Part shown: piece by piece, positions 34,390 to 42,733 of the stretch
Layout: each line of letters begins with the position of its first letter
Numbering within the stretch: position 1 is the stretch's first letter
Source of the DNA: Pseudoduganella sp.
Lineage (GTDB): Bacteria; Pseudomonadota; Gammaproteobacteria; Burkholderiales; Burkholderiaceae_D
Direction: 5' to 3'
Assembly (NCBI GenBank): GCA_021323265.1
Contig: JAJTCO010000005.1
Location: forward strand, 48,507-112,506
Length of the DNA stretch: 64,000 nucleotides
Notes under the pieces: generated by a model
Databases searched by the model: none
Told to the model about the DNA's origin: nothing
The model's input: the letters and a program-made list of their open reading frames with translations, nothing else
Translations under genes and position numbers: made by a program

Positions 34390-35259
34390 ATGGACAACAT
34401 CGCACACACCCGCACAGTGGAACGGATTATCCGCGGCCAGGCCGTGATGGATGGCGCTGGCGTAAAGATCAACCGCGTGCTGACCCAACCGCTGCAGCGT
34501 CGCCTGGACCCGTTCCTGATGCTGGATAATTTCGGTTCGGAGCAGGCCAACGATTACATCGCCGGCTTCCCCGACCATCCGCACCGCGGCTTCGAAACCG
34601 TGACCTATATGCTGACGGGGCGCATGCGCCACCGCGACAGCGCGGGCAACGAGGGTTTGCTGGCCAGCGGCGGCGTACAGTGGATGACTGCCGGCCGCGG
34701 CGTGATCCACTCCGAAATGCCGGAACAGGCGGAGGGCTTGATGGAGGGCTTCCAGCTGTGGCTTAACCTGCCGGCCAAGGACAAGATGCGCGCGCCGTGG
34801 TACAAGGATTTCGACGCGGCCGACATCCCGCAGGTGAGCACCGCCTCCGGCGCGTCGGTGCGCGTGATCGCCGGCGAGAGCCAGGGCGTGGCGGGCGCCG
34901 TGCAGCGCGAGGTGACCGAGCCGCTCTACATCGATGTGGAGCTGCCGGCCGGGGCGGCCTTCAGCCAGGCCATCGGCCAGGGCCACAACGCCTTCCTCTA
35001 CGTCTATCGCGGCGAGGTGGTGGTCGATGGCAAGGCGGTGCCGGCGCAGAGCATGGCGATCCTGGCCAACAACGAGGGGGCCGATGGCGTGAGCGTGCAA
35101 GCCGGTCCCGACAGCCGCTTCATCCTCCTGGCGGGCAAGCCCTTGAACGAGCCAATCGTGCAGTACGGACCGTTCGTCATGAACTCGCAGGCCGAGATCT
35201 TCCAGGCCGTCGAGGACTTCCGGGCGGGCCGCCTGGGGGAAGAGGCGCACGCCGTCTGA
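34390..35259 (+). CDS. pirin family protein
   Basis: A 289-residue bicupin. The N-terminal cupin has the metal-binding His pattern FPDHPHRGFETVTYMLTG and GRGVIHSEMPE, followed by FQLWLNLPAKDKM. A C-terminal cupin half follows (YIDVELPAGAAFSQ, RFILLAGKPLNEPIVQYGPFVM). Bacterial pirins bind iron, and some act as quercetin or flavonoid dioxygenases. It is probably co-transcribed with azoR and is thus linked to aromatic or quinone detoxification. AAGGAA precedes the ATG. Confidence 0.93.
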   Translation: MDNIAHTRTVERIIRGQAVMDGAGVKINRVLTQPLQRRLDPFLMLDNFGSEQANDYIAGFPDHPHRGFETVTYMLTGRMRHRDSAGNEGLLASGGVQWMTAGRGVIHSEMPEQAEGLMEGFQLWLNLPAKDKMRAPWYKDFDAADIPQVSTASGASVRVIAGESQGVAGAVQREVTEPLYIDVELPAGAAFSQAIGQGHNAFLYVYRGEVVVDGKAVPAQSMAILANNEGADGVSVQAGPDSRFILLAGKPLNEPIVQYGPFVMNSQAEIFQAVEDFRAGRLGEEAHAV

Positions 35260-35282
35260 CGGGTGGCGGTACAATTGCCGCC

Positions 35283-35750
35283 ATGAGCACCGTGATCCTT
35301 GATTGGTTGAAGAAGCTGAGCCACGCGCTCGGCTTCGACACCGCCGATTCCTTCCCGCCCGGCCACCAGTACGCCCGTACCCGGTGGACCGGCGCGTATT
35401 TCGACATCCCTTCCGACACCCGGCCGGACGACATCGAGCGCCGCCTGTGCGACGCCATCGCCAATACGCCGCTGGTCTTCGCCCACATCGAGAACCCGAC
35501 ACCGCGCATGCAGCGGGTGCTGGTCGACATCATCGAGCGCCGGCTGCGCCACAACCATGAGCGCGAGGCGGCGCAACTGGCCGCCCTCTTGATCCGCGCC
35601 TACGGCAGCGCGCACATCATCGAGGCGGTTGCTGGCCTGCGCGCCGCCATCGAGGCGACCGAAGGCTACGAGGCGCCCGCCCGCGTGCGTGCCCTGTTCG
35701 CCTTCCTGACCGATGCGCAGAGCGACAACGTGATCGAGATGCGCAGCTAG
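35283..35750 (+). CDS. hypothetical protein
   Basis: A 155-residue protein of unknown family, mostly helical, with no signal peptide. Charged and amphipathic segments such as DDIERRLCDAIANTPLVF and QRVLVDIIERRLRHNHEREAAQLAALLIRAYG, split as QRVLVDIIERRLRH and EREAAQLAALLIRAYG, suggest a soluble helix bundle. It follows the pirin gene by 23 nt without a strong ribosome site and ends tail-to-tail over the last bases of the next gene. No function can be assigned. Confidence 0.6.
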   Translation: MSTVILDWLKKLSHALGFDTADSFPPGHQYARTRWTGAYFDIPSDTRPDDIERRLCDAIANTPLVFAHIENPTPRMQRVLVDIIERRLRHNHEREAAQLAALLIRAYGSAHIIEAVAGLRAAIEATEGYEAPARVRALFAFLTDAQSDNVIEMRS

Positions 35751-36442
35751 TTCTTCGGCAGGTAGCTCATGTCGGCACGGTAGCGCAGCAACTCGGTGCG
35801 CACGCTGCGCAGCATCGGCCCGGTGCCCACCGGCAGCACTTCCGGCAAATCTGCCGCGGCGGCAAAGCTTGGCGCGGCGCGCAGCAGCACGTATTGCGCG
35901 CCCTCCCCGCCGATTTGCAGCCGGAACCACGTGTATCGCTCGCCGCTGCTGCCGGCCGGGCGCGTGGCGCGGGCGACCAGCTGGCGTTCGAACGCCGTGG
36001 TATCGCCGGGGGCGACGGTGTAGGTGGTCATGGCCAGGAACGGCGAGGTGTCCGGCAGTGCCGGGCCGACGCTGGCGCTCTCCAGGCGGCGGAACACGCC
36101 GTGGCTCAGGAACTCGGCGTGCGGCGTGACGTTGGCCGCGTTGTCGGCGGCGTCGCCGGCCGGCTGCACGGCCGCGTCGAAGTTGGCGGCGGCGTGGCCG
36201 AAGGTGCCGTCCATGAACATCCCCAACCGCTCGCCCAGCACGAAGGACCAGCCGTACCAGGTCCAGCGGTCGCCCGCCTTGCGGTGCCATTCGAGGTGGC
36301 GCTGGTATCCCTGTTCGAAGGCGGCAGCCTGGCCGGGCTTGGGCGCAATGACGACCATGCGGGCAAACGGCCCGGCGGGCACGTCCTGCGCAAAGACGTG
36401 CGGACTAAGGAGCAGCAGCGACGCTGCCAGTAGGTGCTTCAT
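35747..36442 (-). CDS. exported hypothetical protein
   Basis: A 231-residue exported protein. Signal peptide MKHLLAASLLLLSPHVFA is followed by two similar halves, each starting with a MVVIAPKPGQAAAFEQGY or MTTYTVAPGDTTAFERQL segment and containing a WTWYGW or YTWFRL strand. This repeat resembles two NIPSNAP/dimeric alpha-beta-barrel (ABM-like) modules. Function is unknown. CGGAGA lies before the ATG. Its first 38 nt overlap the end of the upstream acyltransferase gene, so the two are probably co-transcribed. Confidence 0.6.
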   Translation of the reverse strand: MKHLLAASLLLLSPHVFAQDVPAGPFARMVVIAPKPGQAAAFEQGYQRHLEWHRKAGDRWTWYGWSFVLGERLGMFMDGTFGHAAANFDAAVQPAGDAADNAANVTPHAEFLSHGVFRRLESASVGPALPDTSPFLAMTTYTVAPGDTTAFERQLVARATRPAGSSGERYTWFRLQIGGEGAQYVLLRAAPSFAAAADLPEVLPVGTGPMLRSVRTELLRYRADMSYLPKN

Positions 36443-37583
36443 TCGCTCTCCGTTTGTAGTTGGACGGGATGAAGCGCTCGCGGATCTTCATGAATGGCGC
36501 TTCGACCGCAAAATATAACAGCCATCCGGCGAATATGCTGGCAACGATCATCACGGCGATGCCGCCTGGCGAGCTGGGATCGACGTGCTCGGCCAGCAGG
36601 ATGCACAGCTGCTTGTGGGTCAGGTAGATGGAGTAGGACCAGAGCGCGATGGCGCCCATGCCGGGAATGCGGGTGCGTTGCAGCAGCGAGCCTTCGCTCA
36701 AGGCGGCCAGCAGCAGCGCGCCAAACGCCAGGCCAAGCAAGGGGTAGCCGAACACCGACATGGCCCAGCTGAAGTGGAATTCAAGCAGCAGCCAGAAGGA
36801 CAGCGCGGTCAGCGCGGCGCCCAGCGCCAGCATCTTGTTGCCGTACCCGGTCAGGCGCTGCCACAGCGCGGGATGGAAATTGCGCACCATGGCCAGCGCC
36901 ACCCCGGCCAGGAGTTCATCGAAGCGCGCCAGCGTGGAGTAGTAGATCAGCGTGTAGTAGCGCTGGCTGCCCCGCTCGCCCAGGTCCATCGACGGTTGCC
37001 ACCAGTCGGCGCGCAAGACCATGCCGGCCGCCACCGCCGCCGCCAGCGCGGTCCAGCCCAGCGCCAGCGCCAGGCGCCGCGCGCCGGCGCCACGGCCGGC
37101 GTGGGCAATGGCGGCAATGGCCAGGGCGATTGGCGGCAGCAGCAGGTAGAACTGCTCCTCCACGCACAGCGACCAGGCGTGCGAGAACAGGGTGCCGGGC
37201 TTGAGGCCGAGATTGAGCGTGAAGGTCAGGTATTTCCACCACGGTGCGGGCGCGACGCTGCCGGCCCAGTAAGGCCAGAAGGCGTACAGCGCCAGCACGA
37301 AGTAAAAGGCCGGCAACGTGCGCAGCAGGCGGCGCGCGTAAAAGCGCCAGAGCGAGAAGTTGCGTGCCTGTTCGCTGCCCTCGCGCAGGGCGGCGCATAT
37401 CTGGTTGCCGATCAAGTAGCCGGACAGCGCAAAGAACAGGTCCACCCCTGCCCAGCCGATCTCGCTGAACCAGCCGAAGGTCGCTTCGCGGCTGACGAAC
37501 GACATGTAATGGTTGGCAAACACCAGCATGATGGCCAGTGCGCGCAGGGTATCGAGGCCATGTACGCGGGAGGAACGATTCAT
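36405..37583 (-). CDS. membrane acyltransferase (OafA/YrhL family)
   Basis: A 392-residue inner-membrane O-acyltransferase with about ten helices. The N-terminal signature GLDTLRALAIMLVFANHY carries the catalytic-type His, followed by WAGVDLFFALSGYLIG, FYARRLLRTLPAFYF and HAWSLCVEEQFYLLLP. These are standard Acyl_transf_3 (PF01757) blocks. It probably acetylates or succinylates a surface polysaccharide or lipid; the target is unknown. ATG at 37583 gives the normal family start. It is divergent from the AstE-like gene. Confidence 0.9.
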   Translation of the reverse strand: MNRSSRVHGLDTLRALAIMLVFANHYMSFVSREATFGWFSEIGWAGVDLFFALSGYLIGNQICAALREGSEQARNFSLWRFYARRLLRTLPAFYFVLALYAFWPYWAGSVAPAPWWKYLTFTLNLGLKPGTLFSHAWSLCVEEQFYLLLPPIALAIAAIAHAGRGAGARRLALALGWTALAAAVAAGMVLRADWWQPSMDLGERGSQRYYTLIYYSTLARFDELLAGVALAMVRNFHPALWQRLTGYGNKMLALGAALTALSFWLLLEFHFSWAMSVFGYPLLGLAFGALLLAALSEGSLLQRTRIPGMGAIALWSYSIYLTHKQLCILLAEHVDPSSPGGIAVMIVASIFAGWLLYFAVEAPFMKIRERFIPSNYKRRANEAPTGSVAAAP

Positions 37584-37639
37584 GGGCGCATTGTACCTGC
37601 GATAGAATACTGGCCACTCATACGCCACCAGGGACCAGC

Positions 37640-38602
37640 ATGACCGACGCCAGCACACTGCATTTCAAATCTGTCAACTACACCGGCCAGGGCAAGGGCC
37701 GCCGCCTGATCATTACCGGTGCGGTGCACGGCAACGAAACGTGCGGTAGCAAGGCGATCGCGCGCGTCATGGAGCAATTGGACAAGGGCGAGCTGCGCAT
37801 CGTCAATGGCAGCGTGACCTTCGTGCCGGTCACCAATCCGCTGGCTTACCAGAAGGGCGAGCGTTCGGGCGACCGTAACCTGAACCGCAATCTGTTCCCG
37901 AACGCGCATCCGCAGGACTTCGAGGACCGCATCGCCAACTGGTTGTGCCCGCTGCTGGCGCAGCATGAAATCCTGCTCGACCTGCACTCCTTCAATGCGC
38001 AAAGCCAGCCCTTCGTCATGGTCGGCCCGCGCAACAACGACGGCACGCTGCAGCCGTTCCGCCATGAGGCGGAAGAACGCGCCATGGCGCGCATCCTGGG
38101 CGTCAAGCGCTTCGTCGACGGCTGGCTGGCAACCTACGGCGCCGGCGTCCAGCGCCGCCTGCGCAACGACAGCGAACTGCAGACGGTCCTGAAATACGGC
38201 GTGGGCACCACCGAATACATGCGCAGCACGGGCGGCATGGCCCTGACCCTGGAGTGCGGCCAGCACGCCGACCCGCAGGCGCCGGACGTGGCCTACCGCG
38301 CCATCATGAACACCCTGGCCCACTTCGGCCTGATCGAAGCGCCCAAGCCGCAGCCGATCGCGCTGGAAGACATGGAGTACCTGTCCATGGTCGAAGTGCA
38401 CGACAAGCTCGATGCCGGCGATGCCTTCAGCCGCACCTGGTCCAGTTTCGACCGCGTGGCGGCGGGCGACGAGATTGGCCGCCGCGCCGACGGCAGCGCC
38501 GTGCTGGCCCCGTACGACGCTTATTTGTTGTTCCCGGACGTCAATGCCAAGCCCAACGCCGAATGGTTCTACCTGGCGCAAGTGAGCGACTCTTTCACTT
38601 GA
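37640..38602 (+). CDS. succinylglutamate desuccinylase/aspartoacylase family protein
   Basis: A 320-residue M14-like zinc hydrolase. Zinc ligands are seen in ITGAVHGNETCGSKAI (His and Glu of HxxE) and ILLDLHSFNAQSQPFVM (second His); DRNLNRNLFPN is the conserved substrate-binding stretch. Family members remove acyl groups from acylated amino acids. No arginine-catabolism (ast) genes are adjacent, so the exact substrate is open. AGGGA precedes the ATG. Confidence 0.88.
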   Translation: MTDASTLHFKSVNYTGQGKGRRLIITGAVHGNETCGSKAIARVMEQLDKGELRIVNGSVTFVPVTNPLAYQKGERSGDRNLNRNLFPNAHPQDFEDRIANWLCPLLAQHEILLDLHSFNAQSQPFVMVGPRNNDGTLQPFRHEAEERAMARILGVKRFVDGWLATYGAGVQRRLRNDSELQTVLKYGVGTTEYMRSTGGMALTLECGQHADPQAPDVAYRAIMNTLAHFGLIEAPKPQPIALEDMEYLSMVEVHDKLDAGDAFSRTWSSFDRVAAGDEIGRRADGSAVLAPYDAYLLFPDVNAKPNAEWFYLAQVSDSFT

Positions 38603-38641
38603 CAGTCGCGCGCCATACAATTGCGGTAACGGGAGCAAACC

Positions 38642-39430
38642 ATGCAAGCAAACCCGATTACCGCAATCGTGCTGGCGGCGGCGCTGGCGCCAGCCGCGCC
38701 CTGTGCGGCCAGCGCCGGCGTCCTGTCGCTGCACGTCATGGGCCAGGAAAGCCTGCCGCCCAAGTGGCTGATGCGCCACGGCCAGGCAGCCGGCGTGTGC
38801 CCCGACATCCTGGCCGCCATTGCACGAATTGAGCCGCGCCTGCGCTTTAGCGGCCTGCAGGATTTCCGCTCCGTCCTGGTGATCGAACGGGGCCTGCGCA
38901 GCGGAAGCGTCCACATTGCCTGCGCCTTGCTCGATACCGCCACGCGGCGCGAGATTGCCGACGCGGTGGAGCAGCCCTTGTACGTGTCGCGCCAGCGCCT
39001 GGCCGCCCGCGCCAGCGAAGACGCGGTCGTCAACAACCTGGACGACCTGGTGCGCCTGAAGCCACTGGTCAACACTTCACGCGGGGCGGCCTATATCGAG
39101 CAATTGCGCGAGCGCGGCATCGCGGTGGACGACAGCACGGGCGCCAACCTGACCAACCTGAAGAAGGTCATTGCCGGGCACGGGCGCTTCTTCTACATGA
39201 ACGACTTGACGCTGCACTGGCTGATCCGCGAACACGGCCTGCAGCACCAGGTCAAGCTGATGCCGGCCGTCCTCAAGGAAGACCCGTTGTTTCTCTGGGT
39301 GAGCAAGAAGGCGCCGGCCCAGGCCTTGCCGCTGCTGGCGGCCGCCATCGGCAAACTGCAGGCAAGCGGCGAGCTGGCGCGCATCTACGCGCGCTGGGCC
39401 GGCGAAGCGGGCGTGCGCCCGCCGCGCTAG
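38642..39430 (+). CDS. periplasmic solute-binding-like protein
   Basis: A 262-residue exported protein. A signal peptide (ending about residue 24, APCAAS) precedes an SBP_bac_3-like fold: GVCPDILAAIARIEPRLRF, GSVHIACALLDTATRREI, and a C-terminal LPLLAAAIGKLQASGELARIYARW typical of the last helix of such proteins. No transporter genes adjoin it, as for the protein near the window start, so it may be a stand-alone sensor. GGGAGC precedes the ATG. Confidence 0.75.
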   Translation: MQANPITAIVLAAALAPAAPCAASAGVLSLHVMGQESLPPKWLMRHGQAAGVCPDILAAIARIEPRLRFSGLQDFRSVLVIERGLRSGSVHIACALLDTATRREIADAVEQPLYVSRQRLAARASEDAVVNNLDDLVRLKPLVNTSRGAAYIEQLRERGIAVDDSTGANLTNLKKVIAGHGRFFYMNDLTLHWLIREHGLQHQVKLMPAVLKEDPLFLWVSKKAPAQALPLLAAAIGKLQASGELARIYARWAGEAGVRPPR

Positions 39431-39751
39431 TCAGTGCGGGGTGAGCAGCTTCAGGCCGGCGATGCCCAGCACGATCATGGCGATGCAGGCCAGGCGGGCC
39501 GCACTGGCCGGCTCGTCCAGCATCATGATGCCCCAGATGACGGTGCCCACGGTCCCGATGCCGGTCCAGACGGCATACGCCGTACCCAGCGGCAGTGCGC
39601 GCAGCGCCAGCCCGAGCAGGACCACGCTGCCGGCCATGGCGGCCAGCGTCACGGCGCTGGGCACCAGTTTGGTGAATCCTTCGGTGTATTTCAGGCCCAC
39701 TGCCCACACGACTTCCAGCAAGCCTGCCAGCAACAAGACGATCCAATGCAT
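39431..39751 (-). CDS. sugE: guanidinium exporter, SMR family (SugE/Gdx)
   Basis: A 106-residue small multidrug resistance protein with four membrane helices. [20 protein letters not shown] contains the essential membrane Glu (Glu13), followed by [30 protein letters not shown] and a final LGIAGLKLL. The [11 protein letters not shown] and AVWTGIG patterns mark the Gdx/SugE subtype, which exchanges guanidinium for protons, rather than the EmrE subtype. GGGAGA lies before the ATG. A guanidine-II riboswitch sits 20-70 nt upstream, which supports guanidinium as substrate. Confidence 0.95.
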   Translation of the reverse strand: MHWIVLLLAGLLEVVWAVGLKYTEGFTKLVPSAVTLAAMAGSVVLLGLALRALPLGTAYAVWTGIGTVGTVIWGIMMLDEPASAARLACIAMIVLGIAGLKLLTPH

Positions 39752-39770
39752 GATGTTCTCCCAAAGTCAT

Positions 39771-39821
39771 GGCGGGTCGTCCCTGCCCGGCTCCCTGGTC
39801 TTGCGGCGGGGTCGTCCCCGC
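39771..39821 (-). ncRNA. guanidine-II (mini-ykkC) riboswitch
   Basis: Two short hairpins on the minus strand both carry the ACGA loop that defines mini-ykkC RNAs. P1 is GCGGGG-ACGA-CCCCGC (39806-39821), a perfect 6-bp stem. P2 is GGC-A-GGG-ACGA-CCC-GCC (39771-39787), with one bulged A. An 18-nt linker separates them. Guanidine binding is known to join the two loops and free the ribosome site, here GGGAGA at 39757-39762, to turn on the exporter. Confidence 0.92.
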
Positions 39822-39874
39822 GGGAGAAGGCCGACAGTATATCATTGGGTGTTTTTACTTTCAGAGAGCCAACA

Positions 39875-40234
39875 ATGCCGCTGTCCGCGCAGATTGCCGT
39901 CGCCATCGTCCTGCTGATCCACGTCTATATCGTGCTGCTGGAAACCGTCTTCTTCGATACGCGCGGGCGCCGCGTATTCGGGCTGTCGGCGGAAAAAGCC
40001 GCCATCGTCAAGCCGGCCATGTCGAACCAGGGCTGCTATAACGGCTTCCTGGTCGCCGCGCTGGCGGTCGGGCTGCTGCACAGCGATCCGGCCGTCGCCG
40101 GCGCCTTTGTCAACTACGGCCTGCTGTGCGTGGGCGTGGCGGGCGTCTGGGGCGGCCTGACCGTCAGCCGCCGCATCATCTTCGTGCAAACCGTGCCGGC
40201 CGCCATTGCCCTGCTCCTGGTCCAATTCGCGTAA
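39875..40234 (+). CDS. DUF1304 membrane protein
   Basis: A 119-residue protein with four membrane helices of the DUF1304 family. Typical blocks are HVYIVLLETVFFDTRGRRVFG, split as HVYIVLLETVFF and TRGRRVFGL, and NQGCYNGFLVAALAVGLL. The function is unknown. It is divergent from the guanidinium exporter and ends 80 nt before the ArsR-type gene. The start follows a weak AGAGAG ribosome site. Confidence 0.88.
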   Translation: MPLSAQIAVAIVLLIHVYIVLLETVFFDTRGRRVFGLSAEKAAIVKPAMSNQGCYNGFLVAALAVGLLHSDPAVAGAFVNYGLLCVGVAGVWGGLTVSRRIIFVQTVPAAIALLLVQFA

Positions 40235-40274
40235 ACTGCGCTCTTGATATTCATCGCCATGCACCGATATACGC

Positions 40275-40295
40275 ATCGGACTTTTCCGATATAAT
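40275..40295 (+). promoter_or_regulatory. ArsR-type operator over the -10 region
   Basis: A perfect dyad ATCGGA-CTTT-TCCGAT (40275-40290) abuts a consensus TATAAT (40290-40295), 19 nt before the regulator's ATG. This is the expected place for autorepression by an ArsR-family protein. Confidence 0.65.
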
Positions 40296-40314
40296 CATCG
40301 GGGAACACCGAAAT

Positions 40315-40623
40315 ATGACCGATACTCTTGACATTGATGCAATCCACAAGGCCCTCGCCAACCCGGTGCGGCGCCAGATCCTGTCCTGGCTCAAGCAACC
40401 GGACGCCTATTTCAGCGACCAGCTGCACCCGCTGACGTTTGGCGTGTGCGCCAGTCTGATCGACCGCCAGACCGGCCTGTCGCAGTCGACCGTGTCCGGC
40501 CACCTCGCCATCCTGCAGAAGGCGGGATTGGTGACGGTACAGCGGGTGGGCCAGTGGAATTTCTTCAAGCGCAATGAGGAGGTCATCCTGCAATTTATTG
40601 AGCATGAGAGGAATACCTTATGA
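40315..40623 (+). CDS. ArsR-family winged-helix regulator
   Basis: A 102-residue DNA-binding protein. The winged helix is clear: IHKALANPVRRQILSWLK, then TGLSQSTVSGHLAILQKAGLV (recognition helix, written as TGLSQSTVSGHLAIL) and the wing TVQRVGQWNFFKRN. It lacks the CVCE metal site of ArsR/SmtB and has a single Cys (Cys45, FGVCASL), so redox or electrophile sensing is more likely than metal sensing (inference). It overlaps the Old Yellow Enzyme gene by 4 nt and probably represses the pair. Confidence 0.9.
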   Translation: MTDTLDIDAIHKALANPVRRQILSWLKQPDAYFSDQLHPLTFGVCASLIDRQTGLSQSTVSGHLAILQKAGLVTVQRVGQWNFFKRNEEVILQFIEHERNTL

Positions 40624-41675
40624 GCACCCTGTTCGACCCCATCACCATCGGCGCCCTGCAATTGAAAAACCGTGTCGTCATGGCGCCCCTGACCCGCTCG
40701 CGCGCCGTCGGCGGCAAACGCGTGCCGAACGCGCTGATGGCCGAGTACTACGCCCAGCGCGCGGGCGCCGGCCTGATCATCAGCGAAGCCACGTCCGTCA
40801 CGCCGCAGGGCGTGGGGTACGAAAACACGCCGGGCATCTGGTCCGATGAACAGGTCGCGGGCTGGAAGCTGGTGACCGAGGCAGTGCACGCCAAGGGTGG
40901 CAAGATCGTGCTGCAACTGTGGCATGTGGGCCGCATTTCCGACCCCAGCCTGCTAGGCGGCCAGGCGCCGGTGGCGCCAAGCCCGATCGCGGCCAAGGGC
41001 AACGTCAGCCTGCTGCGCCCTGCCCGCCCCTACGCCGTGCCGCGCGCGCTGGAAACCAGCGAGCTGGCCGAGGTGGTGCAGGCGTACCGCAGCGGGGCCG
41101 AGAATGCGAAGAAAGCCGGCTTCGACGGCGTGGAAATCCATGGCGCCAACGGCTACCTGCTGGATCAGTTCCTGCAGGACTCGACCAACCAGCGCACCGA
41201 CCAGTACGGCGGCAGCGTGGAGAACCGTGCGCGCCTGATGCTGGAAGTGACCGATGCCGTGATCGGCGTGTGGGGCGCGGACCGCGTCGGCATGCACCTG
41301 GCGCCGCGCCGCGATGCGCACGACATGGGCGACTCCCAACCGGAAGCAACGTTCGGCTACGTGGCACGCGCGCTGGGCCAGCGCGGCATCGCCTTCATCG
41401 CCGCGCGCGAAGCGGTGGGCGAGGATTCGCTCGGGCCCTTGCTCAAGCGTGAGTTTGGCGGCGTCTATATCGCCAACGAGAAGTTCGACCTGGCCGGCGC
41501 CCAGGCAGCGCTGGCCGAAGGCCGCGCCGACGCCATCGCCTGGGGCAAGGACTTCATCGCCAACCCGGACCTGCCGCGCCGTCTGCAACTGGGCGCGCCG
41601 CTGAACCCGCAGCGCCCGGAACTGTTCTATGCGCCGTCGGCCGAGGGCTACACCGACTATCCTGCGCTGGCCTGA
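40620..41675 (+). CDS. Old Yellow Enzyme-type NADH:flavin oxidoreductase
   Basis: A 351-residue FMN-dependent alkene reductase with a TIM-barrel fold. The N-terminal LFDPITIGALQLKNRVVMAPLTRSRA, written as LFDPITIGALQLKNRV and VMAPLTRSRA, and the central HGANGYLLDQFLQDSTNQRTD with YGGSVENRAR are diagnostic. The active-site His and Asn (HGAN) are present. Relatives such as NemA and XenB reduce quinones, maleimides and nitro esters. Coupling to the ArsR-type gene suggests induction by an electrophile. Confidence 0.95.
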   Translation: MSTLFDPITIGALQLKNRVVMAPLTRSRAVGGKRVPNALMAEYYAQRAGAGLIISEATSVTPQGVGYENTPGIWSDEQVAGWKLVTEAVHAKGGKIVLQLWHVGRISDPSLLGGQAPVAPSPIAAKGNVSLLRPARPYAVPRALETSELAEVVQAYRSGAENAKKAGFDGVEIHGANGYLLDQFLQDSTNQRTDQYGGSVENRARLMLEVTDAVIGVWGADRVGMHLAPRRDAHDMGDSQPEATFGYVARALGQRGIAFIAAREAVGEDSLGPLLKREFGGVYIANEKFDLAGAQAALAEGRADAIAWGKDFIANPDLPRRLQLGAPLNPQRPELFYAPSAEGYTDYPALA

Positions 41676-41689
41676 ACCCCGGCAATGCG

Positions 41690-41713
41690 GGGTCAGACCC
41701 AGGGGTCTGACCC
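41690..41713. repeat. palindrome of the CTGACCCC family, bidirectional
   Basis: GGGTCAGACCC and GGGTCTGACCC form a perfect 11-bp inverted repeat with a 2-nt centre. Flanking AACCCCGG...GCGGGG and CCCCGC...CCGGGTTT extend the pairing to about 41676-41741. It fills the gap between convergent genes and may end both transcripts. Confidence 0.65.
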
Positions 41714-41738
41714 TTGGGTCCGCCCCGCCTTACCGGGT

Positions 41739-42683
41739 TTAGCGCGGCACCGAGTAATTCACGGGGAAGAACTTGAACCCCTTCCCCTCCGCCCGCAAAT
41801 GCCCGACCGCCGGGAACGGCAAATGCGAGGCCGCCATCCAATAGCCCTGCTTGGCCGCTTCGGCAAACGCCGCCTTGCGCTGCGCCAGCGCCGCTTTCGC
41901 ATCGCTGTCGAACTGGATGGTCACCGACGGGTCAGGAAACTGCACGGCCGCGTTGTGCATCAAATCCCCCAGCAGCACCAGCTTCTGTCCCTTGCTTTCC
42001 ACCACGTACGTGGTGTGCCCAGGCGTATGGCCGTAGCTGGACGAGGCACGCACGCCCGGCACCAGCTCGGTGTTGCCGTCAAAGACCTGCAGCTTGCCCG
42101 CGTTGGCATATGCCGCCACCGCATGCATCGGCCCCTGGAAGTTGCCCTTGGCTTCCGCGCTGGCCTTTTCCAGGTTCACCTTGCTCAGGAAATGATCGGC
42201 ATCGCGCTTGTCCATGCGCACCACGGCGTTCGGGAAGGCCGGTTTGTCCAGCGGGCCCAGGCCGCCGACATGGTCGCCATGCAGGTGGGAGATGTAAATT
42301 TCGTCGACCTGCTCCGGCTGGTAGCCGGCCGCTTTCAGGCTGGTCACGAGCTTGCCCAGGGTCGGGCCGAACAGGCCGCCCGCGCCGGTATCGATCAGCA
42401 CCAGCTTGCTGCCCGTGTTGACCAGGAAGGCATTGACCGACGTTTCCACCGGCGTCTTCAGGAAGTGCTGCTCCAGCGTCTTGACGGTCTTCTCCGGCTT
42501 CTGGTGCAACAGCTTGTCCATCGGCAGGTCGACGGTGCCGTCGTTCAGCACGGTCACCTCGAAATCGCCGAGCGGCATGCGGTAGTAGCCGGGGGCCTGC
42601 TGCTTGAGCATCGGTGCGGCCGCATAGGCGGCGCCGGCCAGGGTTGCCAGGGCGAGCGGGACGGCGAGCTGTTTCAGGATCAT
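41739..42683 (-). CDS. exported MBL-fold metallo-hydrolase
   Basis: A 314-residue periplasmic enzyme. Signal peptide MILKQLAVPLALATLAGAAYA is followed by the metallo-beta-lactamase fold: LVLIDTGAGG, the zinc motif SHLHGDHVGGL, and the later ligands in SSYGHTPGHTTYV and LLGDLMHN. The overall pattern (APGYYRMPLGDFEVTVLNDGT) is that of the lactonase-like/AHL-hydrolase-related group often found in Proteobacteria, not of true beta-lactamases. The substrate is unknown. ATG at 42683 is the start; the frame remains open upstream but that part is not family-like. Confidence 0.9.
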   Translation of the reverse strand: MILKQLAVPLALATLAGAAYAAAPMLKQQAPGYYRMPLGDFEVTVLNDGTVDLPMDKLLHQKPEKTVKTLEQHFLKTPVETSVNAFLVNTGSKLVLIDTGAGGLFGPTLGKLVTSLKAAGYQPEQVDEIYISHLHGDHVGGLGPLDKPAFPNAVVRMDKRDADHFLSKVNLEKASAEAKGNFQGPMHAVAAYANAGKLQVFDGNTELVPGVRASSSYGHTPGHTTYVVESKGQKLVLLGDLMHNAAVQFPDPSVTIQFDSDAKAALAQRKAAFAEAAKQGYWMAASHLPFPAVGHLRAEGKGFKFFPVNYSVPR

Positions 42684-42733
42684 GGATGCCTCTCTTGTTA
42701 GTTGCCAAAACGCTAGAGTAGCGTATACGGCAA

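Noticed and set aside
39431..39751. EmrE-type quaternary ammonium pump
   Set aside because: Gdx-type motifs and a guanidine-II riboswitch point to guanidinium export.
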